Assembly (NCBI GenBank): GCA_027587225.1
Contig: JAPDDQ010000012.1
Location: 94,602 to 158,601, forward strand
DNA: 64,000 bases
DNA from: Solirubrobacter taibaiensis
GTDB taxonomy: Bacteria; Actinomycetota; Thermoleophilia; Solirubrobacterales; Solirubrobacteraceae
Reading direction: 5' to 3'
The position numbers and the translations under genes were made by a program. The notes under the pieces are model-generated. The model had not been told where the DNA came from. It ran no database searches and saw only the letters and a list, made by a program, of their open reading frames with translations. How positions within the stretch are numbered: position 1 is the stretch's first letter; the number at the start of each line of letters is the position of its first letter. Of this stretch, positions 37,546 to 45,912 are shown one piece after another.

Positions 37546-38286
37546 CTAGTGGTGGATGATCTTGTCGACGAATTCCCGCGCGCGTTCTGACTGCGCATTG
37601 GCAAAGAACTCCGCGGGCGGCCCCTCCTCCACGATCAGGCCACCGTCGATGAACACCAGTCGGTCACACACTTCGCGGGCGAAGCCCATCTCGTGCGTGA
37701 CCACCAGCATCGTCATGCCCTCGCGAGCGAGGTCGCGCATGACGTCGAGCACTTCCCGGATCATCTCCGGGTCCAGCGCCGAAGTCGGCTCGTCGAACAG
37801 CATCAGCTTCGGATCCATGGCGAGCGCACGCGCGATCGCCACCCGCTGCTGCTGTCCGCCGGACAGCTCGGCCGGGAACTGATGCGCCTTCTCGGCGATC
37901 CCGACGCGGGTGAGCAGTTCCTCCCCGCGTTCGCGCGCCGCATCCCGAGCGACGCCCTTCACCTTCATCGGTGCCAGCGTGATGTTGTCCAGCACCGACA
38001 TGTGCGGAAAGAGGTGGAATTGCTGGAACACGAACCCGATCTCCGCCCGTAACGCCGATAAGCCCTTCCCCGGCTTCACGGGACGTCCGTCGAACGTGAT
38101 CTCACCGCGGTCAGCGATCTCTAGACCGTTGACGCAGCGCAGCATTGTCGATTTGCCGGAGCCCGATGGCCCGGCGATGACGATGACCTCGCCGCGGTCG
38201 ACCAAGAGGTCGACGCCGTCGAGGACGACGTTGTCGCCGAACGATTTATGGATGCCCCGTAATTCGACCAGTTTCTGGTCACTCAT
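37546..38286 (-). CDS. Amino-acid ABC transporter ATPase (GluA/GlnQ-like)
   Basis: A 246-residue ABC ATPase with Walker [11 protein letters not shown]-loop [18 protein letters not shown], signature [15 protein letters not shown], Walker [14 protein letters not shown] and H-loop VVTHEMGFA. It is of the polar amino acid group (GlnQ/GluA). It is the first gene of the importer operon and diverges from the GntR-type regulator across about 73 bp. The divergent arrangement suggests that the regulator may control both import and the molybdenum hydroxylase operon. Confidence 0.9.
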   Translation of the reverse strand: MSDQKLVELRGIHKSFGDNVVLDGVDLLVDRGEVIVIAGPSGSGKSTMLRCVNGLEIADRGEITFDGRPVKPGKGLSALRAEIGFVFQQFHLFPHMSVLDNITLAPMKVKGVARDAARERGEELLTRVGIAEKAHQFPAELSGGQQQRVAIARALAMDPKLMLFDEPTSALDPEMIREVLDVMRDLAREGMTMLVVTHEMGFAREVCDRLVFIDGGLIVEEGPPAEFFANAQSERAREFVDKIIHH

Positions 38287-38351
38287 TTACCCCTCACCCT
38301 GGTTTCAACCCTATACGGACGGACGGCGGGAGTCACGCCGCTGCTAGGGTC

Positions 38352-38372
38352 TTGGTCCAGTGGTCCGGCCAA
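38352..38372. promoter_or_regulatory. Candidate GntR/FadR-type operator over the regulator start
   Basis: TTGGTC and GGCCAA are the ends of a 21-bp hyphenated dyad that covers the GTG start of the GntR-type gene at 38360. TAGGGT at 38345-38350 is a possible -10. A site here fits autorepression, and the same gap serves the divergent ABC importer. The pairing is imperfect, so this is a candidate. Confidence 0.4.
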
Positions 38373-39058
38373 TTAGCTACGGCACAGTTACTCGCGAGCC
38401 GCTGCCCGATCAGATAGCCACCCGTTTGATCGGATTGATCACGGAGCGGCAGCTGAAGCCAGGCGATCGGCTCCCCCCGGAGCGGGAGCTCGCATCGACG
38501 ATGGGCGTGTCCCGCTCGTCGCTGCGTGAGGCCCTGCGTGCGCTGGCGATGCTCGGCGTGGCCGAGATGCGCCAGGGCGACGGCACGTACGTGTCCTCGC
38601 TGGAGCCGGAGAAGCTGCTGCGCCCGGTGGGGCTCGTGCTGAGCCTCAGCGACGCGGGCCTGTCCGAGCTGTTCGAGGCGCGCAAGCTGGTCGAGCCGGG
38701 CCTGGCGGCATTGGCCGCCGAACGGATCGACTCCACCGCTGCGGCGGAGTTGGTGCGCTGCGCGGAGGCCTCCCCGGAGGCCCTCGAGGACGCCGAGGCG
38801 TTCATGTGGAACGACATCGAGCTGCACGGGCGGATCGCCCGCGCGGCGGACAACGCGGTGCTCTGCCGGCTGCTGGATTCAGTGGCCAGCATGGGGATCG
38901 CGAGCCGGCGCCGCACGGGCCGCCTGGCGAAGGTGCGCCTGCAAAGCGCGCAGGATCATGTGGAGGTCGCCGCGGCCATCGCGGCGGGCGACGCGGAGGA
39001 GGCCAGAGCGGCGATGCTGCGCCATCTGGAGAACGTCGAAAGTGCGGTGAACGGATGA
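38360..39058 (+). CDS. GntR/FadR-family transcriptional regulator
   Basis: A 232-residue regulator starting at GTG. The winged helix-turn-helix reads EPLPDQIATRLIGLITERQLKPGDRLPPERELASTMGVSRSSLREALRALAMLG. The C-terminal FadR/FCD all-helical ligand domain starts LFEARKLVEPGLAALAAERI and includes the metal-type HGRIARAADNAVL and DHVEVAAAIAAGD. FCD proteins usually respond to carboxylates such as pathway intermediates. Its stop overlaps the next start as ATGA, so it heads the catabolic operon. It is probably autoregulated. Confidence 0.87.
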   Translation: MVRPISYGTVTREPLPDQIATRLIGLITERQLKPGDRLPPERELASTMGVSRSSLREALRALAMLGVAEMRQGDGTYVSSLEPEKLLRPVGLVLSLSDAGLSELFEARKLVEPGLAALAAERIDSTAAAELVRCAEASPEALEDAEAFMWNDIELHGRIARAADNAVLCRLLDSVASMGIASRRRTGRLAKVRLQSAQDHVEVAAAIAAGDAEEARAAMLRHLENVESAVNG

Positions 39059-39693
39059 TCGAACGTCCGGGCAAGATCGTGGCGATCGGGCTCAACTACA
39101 TGGACCACGTGCGCGAGTCGGGGGCCGAGCCTCCGAAGCAGCCGCTCGTGTTCTGCAAGTTCACGACGTCGCTGATCGGCGATGGCGAGGAGATCAGGAT
39201 CCCGCGCGCGCTCACGGAACGCGTGGACTGGGAGATCGAGCTCGCGGCGATCATCGGCGAGACGGCGCGCAACGTGTCCGAGGCCGACGCGCTGAAGGTC
39301 GTGAGCGGCTACACGATCGCCAACGACGTCTCCGCGCGCGACCTGCAGTTCGCCGACGGCCAGTGGGTGCGGGCCAAGAGCCTGGACACGTTCTGCCCGC
39401 TCGGCCCGCGCGTCGTGGAGATCGACGACCCGCAGAACCTGAAACTGATCACGCGCGTGAACGGCGAGGTCAAGCAGGACTCCAGCACGAGCGAGATGAT
39501 CTTCAGCGTCGCGGAGCTCGTCAGCTTCTGCTCGCACTCGTTCACGCTCGACCCGGGCGACGTGATCGTCACCGGCACGCCCTGGGGCTGCGGCGAGTTC
39601 ATGGAGCCCAAGCAGTCGCTCAAGCACGGCGACGTCGTCGAGTGCGAGATCGAGGGCATCGGCGTCCTGCGCAACCCGGTCGTGGAGATCTAG
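39055..39693 (+). CDS. Fumarylacetoacetate hydrolase-family enzyme
   Basis: A 212-residue FAH-fold protein, the short form that lacks the N-terminal SH3-like domain. Motifs are VAIGLNYMDHVRESG, DWEIELAAIIGETARN, VSGYTIANDVSARDLQ, KSLDTFCPLGP and DVIVTGTPWGCGEF; the acidic metal ligands are in DWEIEL and DVSARD. Family members hydrolyse or decarboxylate 2,4-diketo or 2-oxo acids (fumarylpyruvate, 2-hydroxy-dienoates, oxaloacetate) in ring-cleavage pathways. It is coupled by ATGA to the regulator and followed 2 bp later by the FAD-subunit gene. The exact substrate is unknown. Confidence 0.86.
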   Translation: MIERPGKIVAIGLNYMDHVRESGAEPPKQPLVFCKFTTSLIGDGEEIRIPRALTERVDWEIELAAIIGETARNVSEADALKVVSGYTIANDVSARDLQFADGQWVRAKSLDTFCPLGPRVVEIDDPQNLKLITRVNGEVKQDSSTSEMIFSVAELVSFCSHSFTLDPGDVIVTGTPWGCGEFMEPKQSLKHGDVVECEIEGIGVLRNPVVEI

Positions 39694-39695
39694 CG

Positions 39696-40370
39696 ATGAA
39701 GGTCCACGTCCCGACCTCGGTCGACGAGGTCCTCGGGCTGCTCGGTGAAGGCGTGCTCGTCGCCGGCTGCACCGGCATCTACCCCCACCTCGGGCCGACC
39801 GAGTCGATCATCAGCCTGCGCAAGGCCGGCCTGGGCGGCGTGTCCGTCGACGGCGACCGCGTGACGGTCGGCGCGACGACGACGCTCACCGAGCTCGCCC
39901 GCGAGGTGCCCTTCCTGCGCGAGTCGATCGCGTCGATCGCCTCCCCCACCATCCGCAACATGGGCACGGTCGGCGGCAACCTGTTCGCCCCGCAGCCGCA
40001 CGGCGACCTGGCCGTGTGCCTGCTCGCGCTGGACGCCCAGATCGAGAAGGCCGGCGACCAGCTCGTCACCAGCATCAGCTTCAACGTGCCGGAGCGCTGG
40101 TTCTACACCAAGGCCATGCGCCGCAAGCAGAACAGCGCCTCGATCGTGACCGTCGCCTCCGACGGCGAGCGGATCGCGCTCGGCGGCGTCGCGCGGGAAC
40201 CTGTGCGCGCGCTCGCCGCGGAAGCCAAGCTCGCCGCAGGCGACATCGACGGCGCGGCCGAGGCCGCCCTCGAGGCCGCCGACCCGTTCGACGACGCGTA
40301 CGCCAGCGCCTGGTACCGCCGTCGTGTCCTGCCCGTCCACGTCCGGAGGGCTCTGACCAATGCCGTCTAG
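39696..40370 (+). CDS. Molybdenum hydroxylase FAD-binding subunit
   Basis: A 224-residue protein of the CoxM/XdhB medium-subunit family, which passes electrons from the iron-sulfur subunit to FAD. The FAD-binding segments are VLVAGCTGIYPHLG and the conserved ASPTIRNMGTVGGNLFAPQPHGDLAVCLLALDAQ. A C-terminal domain includes YTKAMRRKQNSASIVTVA. At 224 residues it is shorter than the usual about 280-290, lacking part of the C-terminal CO dehydrogenase flavoprotein domain. It overlaps the 2Fe-2S gene by 11 bp. It is a partner of the split large subunit downstream. Confidence 0.87.
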   Translation: MKVHVPTSVDEVLGLLGEGVLVAGCTGIYPHLGPTESIISLRKAGLGGVSVDGDRVTVGATTTLTELAREVPFLRESIASIASPTIRNMGTVGGNLFAPQPHGDLAVCLLALDAQIEKAGDQLVTSISFNVPERWFYTKAMRRKQNSASIVTVASDGERIALGGVAREPVRALAAEAKLAAGDIDGAAEAALEAADPFDDAYASAWYRRRVLPVHVRRALTNAV

Positions 40371-40830
40371 CGTCATCGAGATCACGGTCAACGGCTCCGA
40401 AGAGGAGTTCATCGCCAAGCCGGGCACGACCCTGCTCGGCGCGTTGCGCGACACGCTCGGCCTCACCGCCGCCAAGCGCGGTTGTGGCGTCGGCACGTGC
40501 GGCACCTGCACCTGTCACGTCGACGGTCAGGCCGTGATGAGCTGCCTGGTCCCGGTCGAGACGATCAACGGCTCGACCGTCCAGACGCTCGAGGGCACGA
40601 CGCCCGCCGACGGGCTGTCCCCGCTCCAGCAGGCGTTCCTGGACAACTTCGCCACCCAGTGCGGCTTCTGCACGCCCGGGATGATCATGGCCGCCGAAGC
40701 GCTGCTGGCGGTCAACCCCAGCCCGACCCGCGAGGACGTCGTCATGGCGATCTCCGGCAACGTCTGCCGCTGCACGGGTTACGAGAGCATCATCGAGGCG
40801 ATCCTGATCGCCGCGGAGGCCACGGCATGA
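40360..40830 (+). CDS. Molybdenum hydroxylase 2Fe-2S subunit
   Basis: A 156-residue iron-sulfur subunit of the xanthine oxidase family. The plant-type cluster uses C42, C47, C50 (GCGVGTCGTC) and C62, and the second cluster uses C101, C104 (QCGFCTPG), C136 and C138 (CRCTG). Electrons from substrate hydroxylation pass from molybdopterin through these clusters to FAD. It overlaps the FAD-subunit gene upstream by 11 bp and the large-subunit gene downstream by 4 bp (ATGA), so the complex is made in coupled amounts. Confidence 0.93.
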   Translation: MPSSVIEITVNGSEEEFIAKPGTTLLGALRDTLGLTAAKRGCGVGTCGTCTCHVDGQAVMSCLVPVETINGSTVQTLEGTTPADGLSPLQQAFLDNFATQCGFCTPGMIMAAEALLAVNPSPTREDVVMAISGNVCRCTGYESIIEAILIAAEATA

Positions 40831-42164
40831 GCGCCATCGACGAGAAGTTCGACGTCATCGGCAAGCCCGTCCAGCGCCTGGACTCGCTCGGCCACGTGAC
40901 CGGCCGCACGCAGTTCTTCGAGGACGTCAACCCCGCCGGGATGCTGCATCTGAAGATGCACCGCTCCGAGCGCCACCACGCGAACATCGCGAGAGTGGAC
41001 ACGTCGGCCGCCGAGGCCGTCAAGGGCGTCGTGAAGATCCTCACGCACGAGGACGTGCCCAAGAACTGGTACACGGTCCTCACGCTCATCAACGTCGGCT
41101 ATCCCGAAGAGCTGGTGCTGGCCGAGAAGAAGGTGCTCTGGTACGGCGAGCCGATCGTGGCCGTCGTCGCCACGAGTGAGCGCGCCGCTCGCGAAGGCGC
41201 CGCCGCGGTCAAGGTCGAGTACGAGGACCTGGAGCCGATCTTCGACGTCGAAGAGGCGATCAAGAAGGACGCCTATCCGCTCAAGCCGCACGGCACGAAC
41301 TACTTCGAGTACGAGGGTCACCACTGCCGGCGCGTGCGCTTGGGCGACGTGGAGAAGGGGTTCGCCGAGGCGGACCACATCTTCGAGTTCAAGTACCAGT
41401 CCAAGCCGATCGAGCAGGCGCCGACGGAGACGACGGGCTGCATCGTCGAGCCCCGGCACGACGGCCGCCTGAAGATCTACTCCAACACGCAGGCGGCGTT
41501 CTTCACGCTCGACAACACGGCGCTCATCCTCGACGTGCCGTTCGGCAAGCTGCAGGTCGTCGGCGGCACGGTCGGCGGCGGGTTCGGCGGCAAGGTCGAC
41601 GTGACCGTGGAGCCGATCACGTGCATCGCCGCGATGAAGACGGGCAAGCCGGTCAAGTACGTCTATGACCGCTACGAGGAGATGCAGATCTCCTCCCCGC
41701 GCGCGGCCGAGCGCATCTACATCAAGGACGGCGTGATGAACGACGGGACGATCGTCGCCCGTCAGGTCACGCTGTACGCGGACGCCGGCGCGTACAGCCG
41801 TCACTCGCCGTACGCGACCACCAAGGCCGCCGCGCACATGCCCGGCCCGTACAACATCCCGAACGTCCACATCGACTCGTGGTGCGTGTACACCAACCGC
41901 ACGCCGTCTTCCGCCATGCGCGGCTTCGGCGTGACGATCGGGGACTTCGCGCTGGAGTCGACGATGGACCGGATCGCGCGCGAGCTGAACCTGGACCCGC
42001 TGCAGTTCCGGCTCAAGAACTCCTACCGCGACGGCGACATGAAGGCCCACCACAAGGTCGCGGAGGGCACCGCGCTGATCGAGGTCATCCAGAAGGCGGC
42101 CGCGCAGGTCGGCCACGAGTTGCCCGCCGAGTACCTGGCGATGTCATCGAAGGAGGCGCGCTAG
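40827..42164 (+). CDS. Molybdenum hydroxylase molybdopterin subunit, N-terminal half
   Basis: A 445-residue protein equal to the first part of an about 780-residue xanthine oxidase-type large subunit. It has the hammerhead domain (QRLDSLGHVTGRTQFFEDV, EKKVLWYGEPIVAVVA) and the first molybdopterin-binding domain. Motifs GGGFGGK (250-256) and SAMRGFG (364-368 core) line the cofactor pocket. It stops with TAG, and the next gene begins at the very next base and carries the rest. Strong conservation argues that it is functional. The active-site Glu is not in this half. Confidence 0.88.
   Translation: MSAIDEKFDVIGKPVQRLDSLGHVTGRTQFFEDVNPAGMLHLKMHRSERHHANIARVDTSAAEAVKGVVKILTHEDVPKNWYTVLTLINVGYPEELVLAEKKVLWYGEPIVAVVATSERAAREGAAAVKVEYEDLEPIFDVEEAIKKDAYPLKPHGTNYFEYEGHHCRRVRLGDVEKGFAEADHIFEFKYQSKPIEQAPTETTGCIVEPRHDGRLKIYSNTQAAFFTLDNTALILDVPFGKLQVVGGTVGGGFGGKVDVTVEPITCIAAMKTGKPVKYVYDRYEEMQISSPRAAERIYIKDGVMNDGTIVARQVTLYADAGAYSRHSPYATTKAAAHMPGPYNIPNVHIDSWCVYTNRTPSSAMRGFGVTIGDFALESTMDRIARELNLDPLQFRLKNSYRDGDMKAHHKVAEGTALIEVIQKAAAQVGHELPAEYLAMSSKEAR
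42150..42156 (+). promoter_or_regulatory. Strong ribosome binding site inside the split large subunit
   Basis: AAGGAGG lies 8 nt before the ATG at 42165 and within the last codons of the N-terminal half. Its presence shows that the second half is a separately initiated gene and not the product of a recent nonsense mutation. Confidence 0.75.
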
Positions 42165-43172
42165 ATGGCCAAGCTCCGTGGACGGGGCTACGCCGCCGTC
42201 AACTACCCCACCGGCATGAACCTCGGCGGTGACCCGACGCAGGCGCTCGTGCACTCCACGACCACCGGCAACTTCGTGGTGTCGCTGTCTTCCGTCGATC
42301 TCGGCCAGGGCCTGAAGACGGTCGCGGCGCAGGTCGCGGCCGAGACTTTGGGTCTCCCGTACGAGAACATCATCGTCGACACCGCCGACACCGACACGGG
42401 CCCGCACTGCATGGGCACGTTCGCCTCGCGCGGCACGCACCGCGTCGGCAACGCCGTGATCATGGCCGCGCAGGAAGCGCGCGAGGCGATGCTGGACGCC
42501 GCCGCCGAAGAGCTGGAAGTCGACGCCGCGGACCTCGAGACCGACGGCACCGGCTTCATCAAGCTCAAGGGCTCCGAGGAAGTGAAGATCCACGTCGTCG
42601 ACCTCGCGATGGCCGCGCACTTCAAGCTCGGCCGGACGATCGCGGGCCGCGGCATCTTCCTCAAGGAACGCTCCTACCCGGACCCCGAGACCGGCAAGAT
42701 GGACCCGGACTCCGCGCAGGCGCACGCCTGCACGGTGGCCGACGTCGAGGTCGACGACGAGACCGGCGTGATCGAGGTGCTCGCGCTGCACAACGTGTAC
42801 GAGGTCGGCCGCGCGATCAACCCGAAGATGGCCAAGCAGCAGATCGAAGGCGGGGCCTGGATGGGCATCTCGCACGCGCTGTTCGAGGCGACCGACCCGT
42901 ACTACCCGCAGCGCGACCACGGGCCGCGCGACTTCGAGGACTACCTGATGCCCGGGCCGGCGGACAACGCCGCGATGGAGTCCGACATCATCGAGTTCCC
43001 GGCGGCCAACGGGCCGTACGGCGCGAAGGGCATCGGCGAGATGACGGCCAACGCGCCGATCCCGGCGATCGCCAACGCGGTGTTCGACGCGTGCGGCGTG
43101 CGGCTCGTCGAGATGCCGTTCACGCCGGAGTCGGTGTTGCGCGGGCTGGACGAGCTGCGAGCGAGTGTCTGA
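42165..43172 (+). CDS. Molybdenum hydroxylase molybdopterin subunit, C-terminal half
   Basis: A 335-residue protein that supplies the second molybdopterin-binding domain of a xanthine oxidase-type large subunit. It begins GRGYAAVNYPTGMN and includes SSVDLGQGLKTVAAQVAAETLG, GTFASRGTHRVGNAV, NPKMAKQQIEGGAWMGISHALFE and GPYGAKGIGEMT, where E292 is the catalytic glutamate. ATG follows the TAG of the first half without a gap, with AAGGAGG upstream. 445 plus 335 residues equals the usual single-chain length of about 780. It overlaps the MoxR gene by 8 bp. Confidence 0.88.
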   Translation: MAKLRGRGYAAVNYPTGMNLGGDPTQALVHSTTTGNFVVSLSSVDLGQGLKTVAAQVAAETLGLPYENIIVDTADTDTGPHCMGTFASRGTHRVGNAVIMAAQEAREAMLDAAAEELEVDAADLETDGTGFIKLKGSEEVKIHVVDLAMAAHFKLGRTIAGRGIFLKERSYPDPETGKMDPDSAQAHACTVADVEVDDETGVIEVLALHNVYEVGRAINPKMAKQQIEGGAWMGISHALFEATDPYYPQRDHGPRDFEDYLMPGPADNAAMESDIIEFPAANGPYGAKGIGEMTANAPIPAIANAVFDACGVRLVEMPFTPESVLRGLDELRASV

Positions 43173-44004
43173 TCCCATCGAGCAGCTGGGGCAGCGCCTC
43201 GCGGCGGAGCAGTACTTCGCCGACGAGGGGCTGCTCACCGCGGCGCATCTGTCGCTGACGCTCGGCCGGCCGCTCCTGTTGGAGGGCGAGCCGGGCGTCG
43301 GCAAGACGGAGATCGCGAAGGTGCTCGCGCGCGTGAACGAGCGCGAGCTGATCCGTCTGCAGTGCTACGAAGGGCTCGACGCGGCGCAGGCGCTGTACGA
43401 GTGGGATCACCCCAAGCAGCTGCTCGCGATCCGCACGTGCGAGGCCGAGGGCAAGCCGGTCGGCGAGCTCTACGACGAGTCGTTCCTGATGGAGCGGCCG
43501 CTGCTGCGCGCGCTGCGGACGCCGTGCGTGCTGCTGATCGACGAGATCGACCGGGCGGACTCGGAGTTCGAGGCGTTCCTGCTGGAGTTCCTGAGCGACT
43601 TCCAGATCACCATCCCGGAGCTCGGGACGATCACGGCGGTTGAGCGGCCGATCGTGATCATGACGTCGAATCGCACGCGGGAACTGCACGACGCGTTGAA
43701 GCGGCGGTGCCTGTATCACTGGATCGCGTTCCCGGACAGCGCTCGGGAGCTGCGCATCATCGAGGCGAAGGTGCCGGGGCTGTCCGCCGATGCGGCGGCG
43801 TCGCTGGTCGCAGCGGTGGCGGGCGTGCGCTCGTTGGAGCTGATCAAGCCGCCCGGCATCGCCGAGACGATCGAGTGGGGCCAGGCCGCCAAACTGCTCA
43901 CCGATGAGGGCGCGGAGTGGCCGACCGCGCTGCGCCGGGCGTTGGGCCTGCTCGTGAAAGAGGCCGAGGACACCGAGACCGTGCTGAACGGACTCACCCT
44001 GTGA
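43165..44004 (+). CDS. MoxR/CoxD-type AAA+ ATPase
   Basis: A 279-residue AAA+ ATPase with a GTG start. Walker A GEPGVGKTE is at about 41-49, Walker B is LLIDEIDRADSEFEAFLLEFL, and SNRTRELHDALKRRCLYHWIAFPD includes the sensor and arginine-finger region. MoxR ATPases with VWA partners help mature or activate metal enzymes; CoxD assists cofactor insertion in CO dehydrogenase. It lies directly between the large subunit and the VWA-domain gene, whose start overlaps its stop (GTGA). A role in maturing the molybdenum site is inferred. Confidence 0.87.
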   Translation: MSDPIEQLGQRLAAEQYFADEGLLTAAHLSLTLGRPLLLEGEPGVGKTEIAKVLARVNERELIRLQCYEGLDAAQALYEWDHPKQLLAIRTCEAEGKPVGELYDESFLMERPLLRALRTPCVLLIDEIDRADSEFEAFLLEFLSDFQITIPELGTITAVERPIVIMTSNRTRELHDALKRRCLYHWIAFPDSARELRIIEAKVPGLSADAAASLVAAVAGVRSLELIKPPGIAETIEWGQAAKLLTDEGAEWPTALRRALGLLVKEAEDTETVLNGLTL

Positions 44005-45029
44005 TTACCGCCGACGCGCTGCTCGACGAGTTCGTGACGGCACTGCGTGTCGGCATGGAGCGGCGCGTCGACTTCCTCACGGCGGTGCGCGACAACCCGC
44101 CGCACGACATCCAGCGGCTCTACTGGCTCGCGCGCGTGACCCTCGTCACCCGCCTGGAGGACATCCCCTTCTTCGATGCGGTGTTCGCCATGCACTTCCT
44201 CGGCGCCCCACCGCAGCCGGCGCCGACCGAAGCCGGCGAGGAGGAAGCCCCGGAGCCGCAGGGCGGCGGCGACGCCGAGCCGATGACGCTCGCCGAGGGG
44301 ACAGGCAAGACCGCGAGCGTCCACGACCTGCGCCACAAGCGCGCGTTCGACGGCACGACCGACGACCTGGCCGAGCTGCGCCGCGCGCTCGACGCGCACC
44401 TGCCGAAGATCCGCTCGCGCCGGCACAAGCCGCACCGGCGCGGCTCCATCGACGTGCGCCGCACGCTGCGCCACGCCACGCGCACGGGCGAGATCACGAT
44501 GCTCGCGCGCCGTGGCCGGCCGCACCGGACGCGGCCGCTGCTGCTGCTCATCGACGTCTCCGGCTCCCTGCGCGAGCACACGCCGGAGTACCTGCGCTTC
44601 GCGTGGGCGGCGCAGTGCGAGACGTTCACGTTCGGGACGCGGCTCACGCGTGTCACGCGCCAGCTGCGGTCGCGGGACCTGAGCACCGCGCTCGCGGACG
44701 TGTCGGCGGTGGTCGAGGACGCGGACGGGGGCACCAGAATCGGGCCGGCGCTGCACGAGTTCGTCGCCACGCCACGCTACGCCGACCGGGCACGCGGCGC
44801 GCTGACGATCGTCCTCTCGGACGGGCTCGAGCGCGGCGACCCGGCGCTGATGGTCGCAGCGGTGCAGCGCCTCTCGCGCCTGTCGCACAAGTTGTTGTGG
44901 TGGTCGCCGCTGGCGCTCCAACCGGAGTACCGACCGGTCACGCGCGGCATGGCCGCGATCCTCGACGACGTCGAGCTGGCCGGCGCGCGAGACCTTCAGT
45001 CCTTGTTGGAAAGGGTGCGTGAGTTGTGA
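44001..45029 (+). CDS. VWA-domain protein, CoxE-like maturation partner
   Basis: A 342-residue soluble protein starting at GTG. The N-terminal about 170 residues are helical with an acidic stretch (EAGEEEAPEPQ). The C-terminal von Willebrand A domain has the MIDAS motif DVSGS (185-189), followed by TPEYLRFAWAAQCETFTFGTRLTRVT and LSDGLERGDP. It matches the CoxE family (DUF58/VWA_CoxE-like) that works with MoxR ATPases in maturation of molybdenum hydroxylases. Overlap with MoxR upstream (GTGA) and with the amidohydrolase downstream (GTGA) shows one coupled unit. Confidence 0.86.
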   Translation: MITADALLDEFVTALRVGMERRVDFLTAVRDNPPHDIQRLYWLARVTLVTRLEDIPFFDAVFAMHFLGAPPQPAPTEAGEEEAPEPQGGGDAEPMTLAEGTGKTASVHDLRHKRAFDGTTDDLAELRRALDAHLPKIRSRRHKPHRRGSIDVRRTLRHATRTGEITMLARRGRPHRTRPLLLLIDVSGSLREHTPEYLRFAWAAQCETFTFGTRLTRVTRQLRSRDLSTALADVSAVVEDADGGTRIGPALHEFVATPRYADRARGALTIVLSDGLERGDPALMVAAVQRLSRLSHKLLWWSPLALQPEYRPVTRGMAAILDDVELAGARDLQSLLERVREL

Positions 45030-45910
45030 GCGGATACGTCGACGCCCATCACCACATCTGGCGGGTGCAGGACATGCCGTGGCTGAGCGGGCCGATGATC
45101 CCGCGCATCTTCGGGCCCTACGAGTCCCTGCAGCAGCGTGATTACCTCGCTGCCGAGTACGGCGCTTCGGCCGCCGCGCACGGGTTCACGCAGTCGGTCT
45201 ACACCCAGGCCAACTGGCCGCTGGACAAGTCGGTCGACGAGGTCAAGTGGGTGCAGTCGCAGTCCGAGGAGACGGGGTGGCCGAGCGCGATCGTCGGTTC
45301 CGCGGACCTGTTCAGCCCGCGGGCGAGCGAGACGTTCGACGCGCAGATCGCCGCCTCCCCGCTGATGCGCGGCTGCCGCCTGCAGGTCCACTGGCACGAG
45401 CACGAGGCGTTCCGGTTCGCGAAGGCCGCGGACGCGATGCTCGACCCGATCTTCAACGAGAACCTGGAGCGGATCGCCGAGCGCGGCTGGGTGTTCGAGC
45501 TGCAGGCGTTCCCGAACCAGCTGCCCTACGTGCGCGAACTGCTCGGCAACCACCCCGACGTGACGTTCGTGATCATCCACGCCGGCATGCCGATCGAGGG
45601 CGAGCCGTGGCGCGAGTTCCTGCACGTGATCGCGCAGTTCCCGAACCTCAACGTGAAGCTGTCCGGCCAGGGCACGTTCATCCACCGCGTCGACCCGGAC
45701 TGGATCAAGACCGTCACGCAGGTGGTCGTAGACGAGTTCGGTTCCGACCGCGCGATGTTCGGGACCAACTTCCCGGTGGAAAGCATCTGGACCGACTTCT
45801 CTAGCCTGGTGAATGCGTGGTTCGGCGTGTTGGCCGGCTTCCCGCAGGACGTGCAGGACGACATCCTCGGCCGAACCGCGCGCCGCGTGTACCGGCTCGA
45901 GGAGGCTTAG
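45026..45910 (+). CDS. Amidohydrolase-family (PDC lactonase-like) TIM-barrel enzyme
   Basis: A 294-residue metal-dependent hydrolase of the amidohydrolase_2 group with a GTG start. It begins VDAHHHIWRVQDMPWL and has strand-end motifs GCRLQVHWHEHE, WVFELQAFPNQLP, FVIIHAGMP and MFGTNFPVES. This group includes 2-pyrone-4,6-dicarboxylate lactonase, gamma-resorcylate and ACMS decarboxylases and other lactonases. It could open a lactone or decarboxylate an intermediate that the FAH protein then cleaves, which is inference from context. It is coupled by a 4-bp overlap to the CoxE-like gene. Confidence 0.84.
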   Translation: MSGYVDAHHHIWRVQDMPWLSGPMIPRIFGPYESLQQRDYLAAEYGASAAAHGFTQSVYTQANWPLDKSVDEVKWVQSQSEETGWPSAIVGSADLFSPRASETFDAQIAASPLMRGCRLQVHWHEHEAFRFAKAADAMLDPIFNENLERIAERGWVFELQAFPNQLPYVRELLGNHPDVTFVIIHAGMPIEGEPWREFLHVIAQFPNLNVKLSGQGTFIHRVDPDWIKTVTQVVVDEFGSDRAMFGTNFPVESIWTDFSSLVNAWFGVLAGFPQDVQDDILGRTARRVYRLEEA

Positions 45911-45912
45911 GC

